Below the pieces are notes generated by a model. That model was not told where the DNA came from. It saw nothing but the letters and a program-made list of their open reading frames with translations, and did not search any database. DNA of 57,490 nucleotides from an uncultured Clostridia bacterium. Its GTDB lineage: Bacteria; Bacillota; Clostridia; Oscillospirales; Oscillospiraceae. The translations under genes and the position numbers were made by a program. The stretch is from the NCBI GenBank assembly GCA_946407675.1, contig CAMJPK010000002.1, positions 1 through 57,490 of the forward strand, in the 5' to 3' direction. The first letter of the stretch is position 1, and each line of letters begins with the position of its first letter. Below are positions 31,511-39,977 of the stretch, piece after piece.

Positions 31511-33442
31511 TCATGCGATGATTTTCAGTTTTTTCAGCGTCCGCTGCGTCGGAATGCCGTTCGCATCCCAGCCGCGGGCGCGGTAATAGGTCTTCTTCAT
31601 CTGTTCCAGCGGCACCTTCGTCTTCGGGTCATTGGGGTCCTGCGGCACGTCGGTCAGGCGCTTGGGCAGTGTGTCGACCTTCGCGCTTGCGCCGAAGCGG
31701 ACATCCACCCAGCGCTCCAGCGTATAGCCCCGCTCCCCGCAGCGCATGTACTTGCCGAAGGTCATCGGCATGCCGGTGGCGTACTGCACGCCGCGCGTGT
31801 GGTGGAAGACCGGGAGGTGCAGCGCCAGCGCCAGCGGGAACTTGTTCATCGCGCGCACGGCCCAGCCGATGAAGGGGATCGCAGCGTTGGCGACGCGGGT
31901 GATGGCCCCGTTGGGGCGCGTGATGAGGATGCCGGGGAAGAAGGCGTAGGAGGTAAAGAGGCACTGGCCTGTCGCGGAGATCATCTCCATGAGGTCCTGG
32001 AACATCATCGTGAAGTCCGCCTTCGCGTGGGGCGTCTGCGCGTTTGTATTGAGGCCGAGGCCCTCCAGTATAACGAGGTAGCCGCCGTTGAGGTGGCAGC
32101 CGCCGCGGTTCGAGACCGCGTAGCCGAGGCCCTGCCCCACGGCGCGCCGCGGCTCGTAGGCCGCGAGCTCCAGCCCCTTGGACTGGATCGCGAATTCCAG
32201 CCCGCCGTATTTTTCGGCCAGCCGCTTGCTGCCGAGCGCCAGCTCGGCGCCCACGCCGCGGCGATAGGCGATGTCCTCAAACAGCCGGCTCAGGCCGTCG
32301 GTTTTGCCGAAGGCTAGGCCATTGTCCCAAAGCCCCTTCTCATTGGCCTCCATCGCCCACGCGACGGTGCTGGCGCAGGAGATCGTGTCCATGCCCAGCT
32401 CGTCAAGCTCGTTGTTCCAGCGCAGGATCTTCTCCAGATCGTTGTTCAAAATGCCGCCGCCGAGCAGGCCCAGCGTCTCCAGCTCCGGGCCCTTGACCTC
32501 GCGCCCGTCAACGCTGACGGTGCGCGCGCACTTGATCGGGCAGGTCAGGCAGCCCTTGTTGACGATGTTCTGCTCCTCGGCCAGCGTCTCGCCGTTGACC
32601 AGCTCGAAGTCGTCATAGCGGCCGTAGGTATAATTCTTCGTGGAGAGCATGCCGCGCATCTGCATCGAGCTCACGAGCCCGGCCGTGCCGAGGCGCGGGA
32701 GCTGGTTGCCGGTCAGCGGATGGCGGCGCAGATAGTCGAACCACTTGGCGTTCCAGCGGGCGTTCTTTTCCGGGTTGAACACGCGAAATTCGTGGTTGCC
32801 CGTGACGGCGATGCCCTTGAGGTTCTTCCAGCCGAACACGGCGCCCACGCCGGTGCGTCCCGCGGCGCGCTCGCCGCTGATGACCGCGCTGTAAAGCACC
32901 TGGTTCTCCCCCGCCGGGCCGATCACCATCTGCCCAAAGCCGCGCACCTTGCCCCACGCGGCGGTCAGGAGCTCCGTGATCTTCTCCTGCGCGGGCGTGA
33001 CCTTCAGCCCCCACAGCCCGTCCTCGTCCGCGCTGCGGAAGGTGAAGCGGTCGTTCTCGATGACAAGCCAGCTGCGCGCGGCGCAGCGTCCCTTGAGGAT
33101 CAGCGCATCCAATCCGGCGCGCTTGAGGTAATAGCCGAAGCTGCCGCCGCAGTTGGAGGAGGTGATGTAGCCGGTCTGGGGCGAGAGCGTGGAGAGGTTG
33201 AAACGCCCGGACGACGGCGCGCCGGTGCCGGTCAGCGGCCCGGTCGTGATGACGATGAGGTTCTCCTCGGAAAAGGGCGTTTCCGCCCCGGTCAGGTTGT
33301 CACAGAGGATCTTCGCGGCCATGATCTTGCCGCCGATAAACAGCTTGCGCTGCGCATCGGTCCACGGATATTCGCTGACCGTCTGCGCCGTCAGATCGAC
33401 GAGCGCGACCTTTCCCATATAGCCGCCGAGGGATGTGGACAC
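31511..33442 (-). CDS. aor: Tungsten-dependent aldehyde:ferredoxin oxidoreductase
   Basis: This enzyme of 643 residues oxidises aldehydes to acids with ferredoxin, or reduces acids under strong reducing conditions. Features are GPLTGTGAPSSGRF (pterin binding), the cluster cysteines C298/C301/C305 (KGCLTCPIKC) and C494 (TGQCLFT), and GPELETLG. The start is a GTG 9 bases after AGGAGG, although most of these genes use ATG. It is first of five genes transcribed together and has a strong promoter. The substrate range cannot be told from sequence. Confidence 0.95.
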   Translation of the reverse strand: MSTSLGGYMGKVALVDLTAQTVSEYPWTDAQRKLFIGGKIMAAKILCDNLTGAETPFSEENLIVITTGPLTGTGAPSSGRFNLSTLSPQTGYITSSNCGGSFGYYLKRAGLDALILKGRCAARSWLVIENDRFTFRSADEDGLWGLKVTPAQEKITELLTAAWGKVRGFGQMVIGPAGENQVLYSAVISGERAAGRTGVGAVFGWKNLKGIAVTGNHEFRVFNPEKNARWNAKWFDYLRRHPLTGNQLPRLGTAGLVSSMQMRGMLSTKNYTYGRYDDFELVNGETLAEEQNIVNKGCLTCPIKCARTVSVDGREVKGPELETLGLLGGGILNNDLEKILRWNNELDELGMDTISCASTVAWAMEANEKGLWDNGLAFGKTDGLSRLFEDIAYRRGVGAELALGSKRLAEKYGGLEFAIQSKGLELAAYEPRRAVGQGLGYAVSNRGGCHLNGGYLVILEGLGLNTNAQTPHAKADFTMMFQDLMEMISATGQCLFTSYAFFPGILITRPNGAITRVANAAIPFIGWAVRAMNKFPLALALHLPVFHHTRGVQYATGMPMTFGKYMRCGERGYTLERWVDVRFGASAKVDTLPKRLTDVPQDPNDPKTKVPLEQMKKTYYRARGWDANGIPTQRTLKKLKIIA

Positions 33443-33496
33443 AGCGTCTCACCTCCTGTGAATTCTTCGGATCGCATAGATACCCATATTAAAAGT

Positions 33497-33525
33497 ATTA
33501 TAATGTTTGCCCGCAGCAAAGACAA
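33497..33525 (-). promoter_or_regulatory. Promoter of the aldehyde-oxidoreductase operon
   Basis: On the minus strand TTGTCT (33525-33520), a 17-base spacer and a perfect TATAAT (33502-33497). It should drive all five genes down to 26932. Confidence 0.78.
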
Positions 33526-33631
33526 TAGGGTTTTCCTTTTTTGCGCTGAATTTCGTGTTTGTCTTGATTTTCTGCAAAAAATGTTATATGTTGTATGCAG
33601 CGGACTTTATGATTTACGGAGGTATATCATT

Positions 33632-34006
33632 ATGGGTAAATTTGTGATCAAGCAAGTCAAAACCGGTTTCATGTTCAACCTGAAGGCGGGCAACGGCGAG
33701 GTCATCGCCACCAGCGAGATCTACACCACGCTGGACGCCTGCAAGAACGGCATTGCCAGCGTTCAGAAGAACGCTCCCATTGCCGCCATCGAAGACCAGA
33801 CCGCCAAGGACTTTGAAACCCAGAAGAACCCGAAGTTCGAGGTCTATGCCGACAAGCGCGGCGAGTTCCGCTTCCGTCTGAAGGCCGCCAACGGCCAGAT
33901 CGTCGCCGTGGGCGAGGGCTACAAGGCCAAGGCCAGCTGCCTCAACGGCATCGCCTCCATCGTCAAGAATGCGCCCGACGCCGCCATCGTGGTCGAGGAA
34001 GCATAA
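33632..34006 (+). CDS. YegP/DUF1508 family protein
   Basis: This 124-residue protein is made of two repeats of the DUF1508 motif: GKFVIKQVKTGFMFNLKAGNGEVIATSE with NGIASVQKNAP (1-50), and PKFEVYADKRGEFRFRLKAANGQIVAVGE with NGIASIVKNAP (about 68-117). GGAGG lies 9 bases before the ATG. YegP proteins are small, abundant and of unclear function. It is divergent from the aldehyde-oxidoreductase operon and monocistronic. Confidence 0.93.
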   Translation: MGKFVIKQVKTGFMFNLKAGNGEVIATSEIYTTLDACKNGIASVQKNAPIAAIEDQTAKDFETQKNPKFEVYADKRGEFRFRLKAANGQIVAVGEGYKAKASCLNGIASIVKNAPDAAIVVEEA

Positions 34007-34020
34007 GCGATTCCACAATC

Positions 34021-34055
34021 AAAAATGCGCTGCCCGAATCGGGCAGCGCATTTTT
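34021..34055. terminator. Bidirectional terminator
   Basis: A 16-bp stem AAAAATGCGCTGCCCG/CGGGCAGCGCATTTTT (34021-34036 with 34040-34055) lies between the convergent yegP and csoR-like genes. Confidence 0.92.
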
Positions 34056-34065
34056 GTTCATTAAT

Positions 34066-34452
34066 TCAGCAAAACTTTTCGATGGCCTTCTGGAATTCCT
34101 CGATGGCCTGCATATCCCCGTCCTGCACCGCGTGGGTAATGCAGTGGGTGATGTGCTCGTTGATGATCTCCTTGCCGAGCCCCGTCAGGGCGCTGCGCGT
34201 GGCGGACAGCTGCATCAGCACGTCCGCGCAGTCCTGATCCTCCTCGATCATCCGCTTGACGTGCTGCAGGTGGCCGATGACGCGGGAAAGGCGGTTGAGC
34301 TGCCGTTTCTTCTCCTCCGGGGAATGGTGGTGCGAGAGGTGGTGGTGGTGCGCCGCCTCCGCCTCCGCGCGGTCCAGCTCGTCGAACTCGTCTATGTGCG
34401 TGTGCGTATGCTCATGCGCGTGGTCATATGCGTGTTCATGTTCGTGTTCCAT
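34066..34452 (-). CDS. csoR: CsoR/RcnR-family metal-sensing repressor with a His-rich N-terminal arm
   Basis: This 128-residue DUF156 repressor shows the copper-site pattern C-x24-H-x3-C (from QDCADVL to NEHITHC), as in CsoR. The core begins at EEKKRQLNRLSRVIGHLQHV. Ahead of it is a 45-residue arm rich in His and acidic residues (MEHEHEHAYDHAHEH and AAHHHHLSHHHS), unusual for CsoR and more like a nickel or cobalt buffer. Autoregulation is likely because a C6G6 palindrome abuts its promoter. No copper ATPase gene is adjacent. The metal could be copper or nickel. Confidence 0.9.
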   Translation of the reverse strand: MEHEHEHAYDHAHEHTHTHIDEFDELDRAEAEAAHHHHLSHHHSPEEKKRQLNRLSRVIGHLQHVKRMIEEDQDCADVLMQLSATRSALTGLGKEIINEHITHCITHAVQDGDMQAIEEFQKAIEKFC

Positions 34453-34478
34453 CGGTCCACCGCCTTTCGATTTGAAAC

Positions 34479-34520
34479 AGTATAGTGGATTTCCCTGCGT
34501 TTCGCAAGCCCCCCGGGGGG
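34479..34520 (-). promoter_or_regulatory. csoR promoter with GC-rich operator
   Basis: On the minus strand TTGCGA (34507-34502), a 17-base spacer and TATACT (34484-34479). One base upstream of the -35 box lies CCCCCCGGGGGG (34509-34520), flanked by TAA and CTT. It resembles the G-tract palindromes bound by CsoR/RcnR repressors and touches the stop codon of the DUF3786 gene. Confidence 0.75.
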
Positions 34521-35129
34521 TTACCATCTCCCCTTCATCGCGTTTAAGAGCACGTCGCCGACGACGGCGATGTCCTCCGCGCTGAAGGCCGAAGAGAAGT
34601 TGTCGGAAAAGAGGATCTGCGCCGCGGCACGGAACTCCTCGTCCCCCTCCCAGAGGATGAGGCGGACGGTGAGCCCTTCGAGAAACGGCAGGTCGTAGGA
34701 GCGGTCGCCGCTGTCGGCTTTGACGCCCGCGACACGCGCCGCGGCGGCGTCAAAGCCGGGGAGATTGCTGCCGTAGGTCCCGGCCAGCCGCAAAATGCAG
34801 CGGCCGCGGAACTGCTGCGCGTAGACGTTGCCCCAGGGCATGTCCGTGTAAGCCAGCAGCTTCCCCGCGGAGGCCACCAGCGTGCCCTCCAGAATGAGGC
34901 GGGCCAGCAGAATGCGCGTGTTGGAGGCAGTCTGCGTCCCGTCATCGGCAAAGCGGGATTCCATCTCCGGCCACGAAACCGTCACCGGGCGGCCCAGCAG
35001 CGTCAGAGAAAACTTTCCATCCGCATAGGGCACGCAGCTGCGCTGCGAAAGCGCCTCCGGGTCCGCCGCCGCGAAGACGGCCTTGTAGTGCTCCATCGGC
35101 ACACCGACCTTGTTGTCGACAACTTCCAT
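34521..35129 (-). CDS. DUF3786 protein
   Basis: This 202-residue soluble protein has conserved DUF3786-like stretches: GRPVTVSWPEME, ARLILEGTLV, FRGRCILRLAGTYG and LWEGDEEFRAAAQILFSDNFSSAFSAEDIAVVGD. The family is commonly found near corrinoid or Wood-Ljungdahl genes; its role is not defined. It lies 19 bases after the ASKHA corrinoid activator and is the last gene of the acs operon. Confidence 0.8.
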   Translation of the reverse strand: MEVVDNKVGVPMEHYKAVFAAADPEALSQRSCVPYADGKFSLTLLGRPVTVSWPEMESRFADDGTQTASNTRILLARLILEGTLVASAGKLLAYTDMPWGNVYAQQFRGRCILRLAGTYGSNLPGFDAAAARVAGVKADSGDRSYDLPFLEGLTVRLILWEGDEEFRAAAQILFSDNFSSAFSAEDIAVVGDVLLNAMKGRW

Positions 35130-35148
35130 TGAATCTCGTTCTCCTGTG

Positions 35149-36822
35149 TCAGTCGAAAAGATGCGCGTCCGTGTGCGGCACGAAGCAGGCCGCGACGAAC
35201 TCGTCCATATAGCCGGGGTGGGTAGACAGCTCGATGTAGGTCATGTTCCGCCCGATCTCGAAGACCTTCTCCGCGGCCTCGTCGGACAGGAGCATCGCGC
35301 AGGCGCCGGTCAGGGAGGAGTTGCCGATGTAGCTGTACTTCGTGAGCTCCTGGCGCGGCAGCATGCCGATGGAGATGGCCTTGCCGATGTCGATGCCGCT
35401 GCCGATGCCGCCGGCGATGATGATCTTGTCGATGTCGTCGACCGTCATGTCAAGCGATTTCAGCATCGTGCGGATGGCGGAGAAGATGGCCGCCTTGGCG
35501 CGGATGAAGTTGTCCAGATCGCTCTCGTCCAGCGTGATGTCGCTGCCCGTGGCGCTCTCGTCGGCAAAGGCGAGGACGTAGGCCGCGCCGCCGTACTGGT
35601 CGTAGCGCACGCGCTTCCCCTCGCGGACAAACTTGCCCTGCGCGTTGATGATGCCGCAGCGGAACAGCTCGCTGATGATGGCGATGAGGCCGCTGCCGCA
35701 AAGGCCCATCGGCTTGTCGCCGTCGATGATGGAGAGCGTCGGCTCCATGGTCTCGGGGTCGATGGTGCAGGAATCCACCGCGCCGTGGGTGGCGCGCATG
35801 CCGCAGCTGATGTCGCCGCCCTCAAAGGCAGGGCCGGCGGAGCAGGCGCAGCAGAGCATGTAGTCCTCGTTGCCGAACACCAGCTCGCCGTTGGTGCCCA
35901 GGTCGATGAACAGCGCCATCTCGCCGGAATGCCACAGCATGGCCGGCAGCACGCCCGCGCTGATGTCGCCGCCGACGTAGCTGCCGACGTTGGGCGCGAA
36001 GATCACCGGCGCGTCCGCCTTTGCGGGCAGGCCGAGCTCGCCCGCCGTTTTGCCGTGCAGCTCCAGAAACTCCGGCACGTAGGGCTCCAGGCGGATGGTC
36101 TGCGCATCCGCGCCGACGAAGAGGTGCTCCATCGTGGTGTTGCCCGCGATGACGATGCGGCTGATGTCCTCCGGCTTTTTGTCCGCGCCGCGGCACAGGC
36201 TTTCAAAAATGGGGATCAGCGTCTCCTCGCGGACGGCGTGGCGCAGCCGCTCGACGCCGCCGGGTTTTGACTGCTGGATGATACGGTTGATGACGTCCGC
36301 GCCGAAGCGGATCTGCCCGTTGCCCATGCTGGCCTTGGCCAGCACATGGCCGGTGGCGAGGTCGAGCATGGCGGCGGTGACCGTCGTGGTGCCGATGTCG
36401 ACCGCGACGCCGACGCCGGTCTCCTGCACGCCGCGGGCGATCCCGGAGGAAAAGATTTCCTCCGTCATGGCCTCGTAGCGGGCCAACTCCTCCGGGGAGC
36501 TGAGGTCGGCGGTCTTGATGTTGTTGCGGAAGGCGCTGGCGGACATGGGCACCCAGATCACGGCGTCGCCGTGCACCTTGCTCTGGCAGGCCAGGCGCCA
36601 CTGGGCGTCAAAGTCCTCCTGCGAAAGGTGCGGGTTTTTCTCCACCTCCAGCGCGCCGGAGATCAGCTTCACGCGGCATTTGCCGCAGGTACCGTTGCCG
36701 GCGCAGGGCGCGTCGATGGCGACGCCGATGCGGCGTGCCAGCTCCAGCAGGTTTTCGCCCTGTTCGGCCTGCGTCTTGACGTCCGCGCCGCCCTCTACCT
36801 TAAACACAATCGTATATGCCAT
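35149..36822 (-). CDS. acsV: Corrinoid-protein reductive activator (ferredoxin + ASKHA domain)
   Basis: This 557-residue protein has an N-terminal [2Fe-2S] ferredoxin domain (about 1-95) with CAGNGTCGKC and a later CQSK, then an ASKHA ATPase core (about 140-555) with VAVDIGTTTVTAAMLD, IAGNTTMEHLFVG, FIDLGTNGELV and AGGIGSGIDIGKA. Such activators (RACo/AcsV/RamA type) use ATP to drive reduction of inactive Co(II) to Co(I) in the corrinoid iron-sulfur protein, whose subunit genes lie upstream in this operon. AAGGAG precedes the ATG. The symbol is assigned by context. Confidence 0.92.
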   Translation of the reverse strand: MAYTIVFKVEGGADVKTQAEQGENLLELARRIGVAIDAPCAGNGTCGKCRVKLISGALEVEKNPHLSQEDFDAQWRLACQSKVHGDAVIWVPMSASAFRNNIKTADLSSPEELARYEAMTEEIFSSGIARGVQETGVGVAVDIGTTTVTAAMLDLATGHVLAKASMGNGQIRFGADVINRIIQQSKPGGVERLRHAVREETLIPIFESLCRGADKKPEDISRIVIAGNTTMEHLFVGADAQTIRLEPYVPEFLELHGKTAGELGLPAKADAPVIFAPNVGSYVGGDISAGVLPAMLWHSGEMALFIDLGTNGELVFGNEDYMLCCACSAGPAFEGGDISCGMRATHGAVDSCTIDPETMEPTLSIIDGDKPMGLCGSGLIAIISELFRCGIINAQGKFVREGKRVRYDQYGGAAYVLAFADESATGSDITLDESDLDNFIRAKAAIFSAIRTMLKSLDMTVDDIDKIIIAGGIGSGIDIGKAISIGMLPRQELTKYSYIGNSSLTGACAMLLSDEAAEKVFEIGRNMTYIELSTHPGYMDEFVAACFVPHTDAHLFD

Positions 36823-36904
36823 GGGAACAACTCCTTTTTCCAAGGATGATCGCACATGCCGCCTTCCCCCCTGGCATGTGCCGTCATCCTTTTCAGTTTT
36901 GAAA

Positions 36905-36936
36905 TGCCCCGGGAAAGCCGGTGCTTTCCCGGGGCA
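36905..36936 (-). terminator. Hairpin after acsB (partial terminator or processing site)
   Basis: The 13-bp stem TGCCCCGGGAAAG/CTTTCCCGGGGCA with a 6-base loop lies in the 134-base gap between acsB and acsV. Only a weak T-run (ATTTC) follows, so it may reduce rather than stop downstream expression. Confidence 0.6.
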
Positions 36937-36956
36937 AACGCTGTTTTCAGGTTCGA

Positions 36957-39095
36957 TCACATGATGGGATCCATGTTCAGGACGGGATGGCCCTTCTCGG
37001 TCAGGAAAGCGACCAGCTCCTCCGGATCCGTGGTGATGGTCTCATCGGCGATCATGTCGGTGAAGTTGTCGATGCCGTAGAGCTCCTTGGCGGTCTTGTT
37101 GATCTTCGGCGCCAGATCGTCCTTCAGCTCCTTGGTCATCCACACGATGCGCTCGAGGCCGCCCTCGGCGCGGATGAACTTCTTCGACGCGACAAAGTTG
37201 CGGCCGTGGCCCATGAAGCCCGGGGTCTGAACGCCGCCGCCGGTCATGCTCGCGAGCTCGCCGAAGGGCATGCCCGTGGGCGTCATGCCCGTGTACTCAC
37301 GGTTGACGATCACGACGCCGCCGCTCATCGGCTCAATGCCGCAGATGCACTCGAAGCAGCCGCAGGAGGTCATCGGGTCCTCGATCAGCGAGTACAGCGT
37401 GACCTTCTCCATCGCGCCGTGGGTCGCCTCTGCGACGGCCTGGTTGACAGTCTCGTAAGCGCCGAGGCGCTCGTCCGTGCAGCCGGTCTTGGCGATCGGA
37501 CGGCTCGGGCCGGTCGGGGCCAGCTGGTAGGACGCCTTGGCGTCCAGCCAGGAAACGGCGCCGCACAGGCCGAGGCGCTCCGGGGTGACCACGCAGCAGT
37601 GGCTCGGGGCAAAGCTCTGGCACAGCGTGCAGGTGTAGAAGGTGTCGACGCTCTCGTCGGTCAGTGCGGCGAGACGGTCGTCACGCGCGCGGTAGCGCGG
37701 GAAGCAGACCTCGTCCAGCGCCTTCTCGACCGCGGCGGTGTCGGTGCAGATGGTGATCTCGCACTTGTCGACGACCTCGCCGAAGTCGGTGCGGATCATG
37801 GAATAGAGCACCTCGCCGAAGTCCTTCAGACGCAGGCCGCGCTCCCAGCTCGACTTGCTGATGCGGATGCGCAGCAGGTTGCGCTGGCCGGTGTGCATGA
37901 CGCCTTCCATATAGTTGTACCAGGTGTGGATCTTGCGCTCGATGACGGGCTCAAAGTCGGGCTGCATCTTGGCGCCGCCGACGTTGACCAGCGTGGCGAT
38001 GGACATGCGGATCAGCTCATCGCTCGTCTCGGGAACCTCCGGTCCGAGAATGGTGATCTTGTGGTCCTCGATCTCTTCGACCGGCTTCATGGTGACGAGC
38101 TCGGCGGTCTTGCTGTGGTCGGAATCGAACTCGACGTAGGTGTCCTTCTTGCGGATGATCTCGCCCTCGAAGGCGGCGGCGAAGCCGACCGGCAGAGAGA
38201 CGGCCTTGGGCTTGACGTGGATGTTGCGCAGCTCGAGGGACTTCTCGACCATCTTGCTGTGGTCGGTCTCGGAGACCAGCGCGCCGGGGACCTGCAGGTC
38301 GCCCAGGTCGATGTCGGGGATCACGGGGAAGCCGAGGGCGATGGCGCCCGCACCGGCGGAGACCGTGATGGCATCCAGTGCGCCGAAGGTGTTCACGAAG
38401 GCGGGCACGCGGTCCTTGGTGTACTGCAGCAGCGCACCGAGATCGCCGGGCGTCACGGCGCCGAAGATCAGCGCCGCGCGGACCGCGACGGTCACGACGT
38501 GGATGACGCTGGTGATGCCGTGGCCCAGGGGCACGACACGGAACTCAAGGCCCATGCGGACGCCCTGCTCCGCCAGCTGCTCGATGACGTCGCCGACCAG
38601 GAAGGACAAAATGCCCTTGTCCTGATAGTCGCGGACGACGGCAGCGGCGTCGGCGGCGTTGTCGGCCTTGCCGATGACGACGGCCACGCCGGGGATATCG
38701 CCGGTGACGAGGGGGACGCCGAGGGAACGGATGACGGCGTCGGGCACGAAGCCGATGCCGCTCTCGTTCTCGTACGGGTTCGGGCTCTCAACATACTTCA
38801 GCAGCTCAAGGATCTCCGCGCCGACGGCGGTGGCCAGGCCGGCGTTCAGCGCCGCGCCCAGGTCCTCCTGCCCGGTGATGAGGCTCTTGAGCACACCCAC
38901 ACAGGCGGGCAGGTCGCCCAGCGTCTTTACCTTTACGCCGGTGGCGGCGTAGATGGTCGGGGCAAAGTAGCCGGTCTCGGGGAATGCCGCTCTCGCGTCC
39001 GCGCCGTACTTTTCGATGGCGGCGTTGACGCTCTGCTCGGTCAGGTCAGCGACCGTGTTGGAACCCTGGTAAATCAAATCAATCAGTGCGCTCAT
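36957..39095 (-). CDS. acsB: Acetyl-CoA synthase, catalytic subunit of the CODH/ACS complex
   Basis: This 712-residue enzyme builds acetyl-CoA from CO, a methyl group and CoA. The A-cluster ligands are all present with the spacing of the Moorella enzyme: C489, C492, C501 and C511 in YTCTLCQSFAPSHCC and LGLCG for the cubane, and C578-G-C580 in SCGCFEC for the distal nickel. The partner CO dehydrogenase gene (acsA) is not within the window. It is fifth in the operon starting at acsF. Length is slightly below the 729 residues of the Moorella protein. Confidence 0.97.
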   Translation of the reverse strand: MSALIDLIYQGSNTVADLTEQSVNAAIEKYGADARAAFPETGYFAPTIYAATGVKVKTLGDLPACVGVLKSLITGQEDLGAALNAGLATAVGAEILELLKYVESPNPYENESGIGFVPDAVIRSLGVPLVTGDIPGVAVVIGKADNAADAAAVVRDYQDKGILSFLVGDVIEQLAEQGVRMGLEFRVVPLGHGITSVIHVVTVAVRAALIFGAVTPGDLGALLQYTKDRVPAFVNTFGALDAITVSAGAGAIALGFPVIPDIDLGDLQVPGALVSETDHSKMVEKSLELRNIHVKPKAVSLPVGFAAAFEGEIIRKKDTYVEFDSDHSKTAELVTMKPVEEIEDHKITILGPEVPETSDELIRMSIATLVNVGGAKMQPDFEPVIERKIHTWYNYMEGVMHTGQRNLLRIRISKSSWERGLRLKDFGEVLYSMIRTDFGEVVDKCEITICTDTAAVEKALDEVCFPRYRARDDRLAALTDESVDTFYTCTLCQSFAPSHCCVVTPERLGLCGAVSWLDAKASYQLAPTGPSRPIAKTGCTDERLGAYETVNQAVAEATHGAMEKVTLYSLIEDPMTSCGCFECICGIEPMSGGVVIVNREYTGMTPTGMPFGELASMTGGGVQTPGFMGHGRNFVASKKFIRAEGGLERIVWMTKELKDDLAPKINKTAKELYGIDNFTDMIADETITTDPEELVAFLTEKGHPVLNMDPIM

Positions 39096-39148
39096 TGAAT
39101 CCTTAATCCTTTCGTTTCAGATATGTTTCCGATTCAATGTGGAGCCGG

Positions 39149-39934
39149 TCACAGCTCCAGGAAGGAGTCGGCATACAGGGAGTTGCCCTTGATGATGTCG
39201 GCGGACTTGATGGTCTCCATCAGTCGCGCGTCGCAGGGGTTGGCGATCGCGGAGGTCAGGCCGTTGTACATCGCCATTGCGACGGTGGTGCTGTCGAGGA
39301 TGGGACGGATGTGCTTCGGGGTCATGTTGGAGACGTTGCTCAGACCGCCGGTGGAGTTGAAGCCCATGTCAGACAGCTGCTTGATGAACTCGAGAACGTC
39401 CATCTGCTTGTCCTGCATGCCCTTGATGACCAGGAACAGGGGGTCGAACCAGAGGTCCTCGGCCTCCATGCCCAGGCTCATGCCGCGCTCGAGCATCTCC
39501 TGGCAGTACATCATGCGCTCGTCGTTGTCGGAAGGGATGCCGGCCTTGGCGCACAGCGCGATCGCGATGGCGTCGTTGGCGGCGGCGAGGTCGATGTTCT
39601 CGATGCGGTCGCCGGCGTCGGCAGAGTTCACGATGGGCTTGCCCTTGCTGCGGTTGTAGACGGAGATGCCGGCCTCGATGGCCTTGCGGTTGGCCGTGTC
39701 AAGGCAGAGGGGGACGTTGTCGAAGTTCTCCTGCAGGAGCTGAACAGCCCACTTCATGAGCTCAACGCCGGTCTTCTCCGCAGGCCCGATGTTGACGTCC
39801 AGATAGGTGGCGCCGGCGTCGAGCTGCTCCTTGGCACGCTTCAGGATGGGTTCGGGGTCCTTCTCCTCCATGGCCTTCTTGATGACCGGGGAGATGCAGT
39901 GGATTCTTTCACCGATGACGATAAATCTTCCCAT
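39149..39934 (-). CDS. acsE: Methyltetrahydrofolate:corrinoid protein methyltransferase
   Basis: This 261-residue pterin-binding TIM barrel moves the methyl group from methyl-THF to the cobalt of the corrinoid iron-sulfur protein. The start FIVIGERIHCISPVIKKAM, the motif LDVNIGPAEKTGVELM, LCLDTANRKAIEAG and FNSTGGLSNVSNMTP match AcsE. GGAGG precedes the ATG. It lies between acsC and acsB in the operon. Confidence 0.96.
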   Translation of the reverse strand: MGRFIVIGERIHCISPVIKKAMEEKDPEPILKRAKEQLDAGATYLDVNIGPAEKTGVELMKWAVQLLQENFDNVPLCLDTANRKAIEAGISVYNRSKGKPIVNSADAGDRIENIDLAAANDAIAIALCAKAGIPSDNDERMMYCQEMLERGMSLGMEAEDLWFDPLFLVIKGMQDKQMDVLEFIKQLSDMGFNSTGGLSNVSNMTPKHIRPILDSTTVAMAMYNGLTSAIANPCDARLMETIKSADIIKGNSLYADSFLEL

Positions 39935-39977
39935 GTGTTCTGCCTCCTAGTTAAATGATTTGTTATTCTGAAAATGC

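Noticed and set aside
33564-33590. TTGATT and TATATG as the promoter of yegP
   Set aside because: The spacer is only 15 bases; a promoter must lie here but the boxes cannot be fixed with confidence.
36921-39098. A 725-codon plus-strand frame opposite acsB
   Set aside because: It is a mirror of a strongly conserved enzyme gene, with Asp/Gly/Val/His-rich translation, no ribosome site and no motif.
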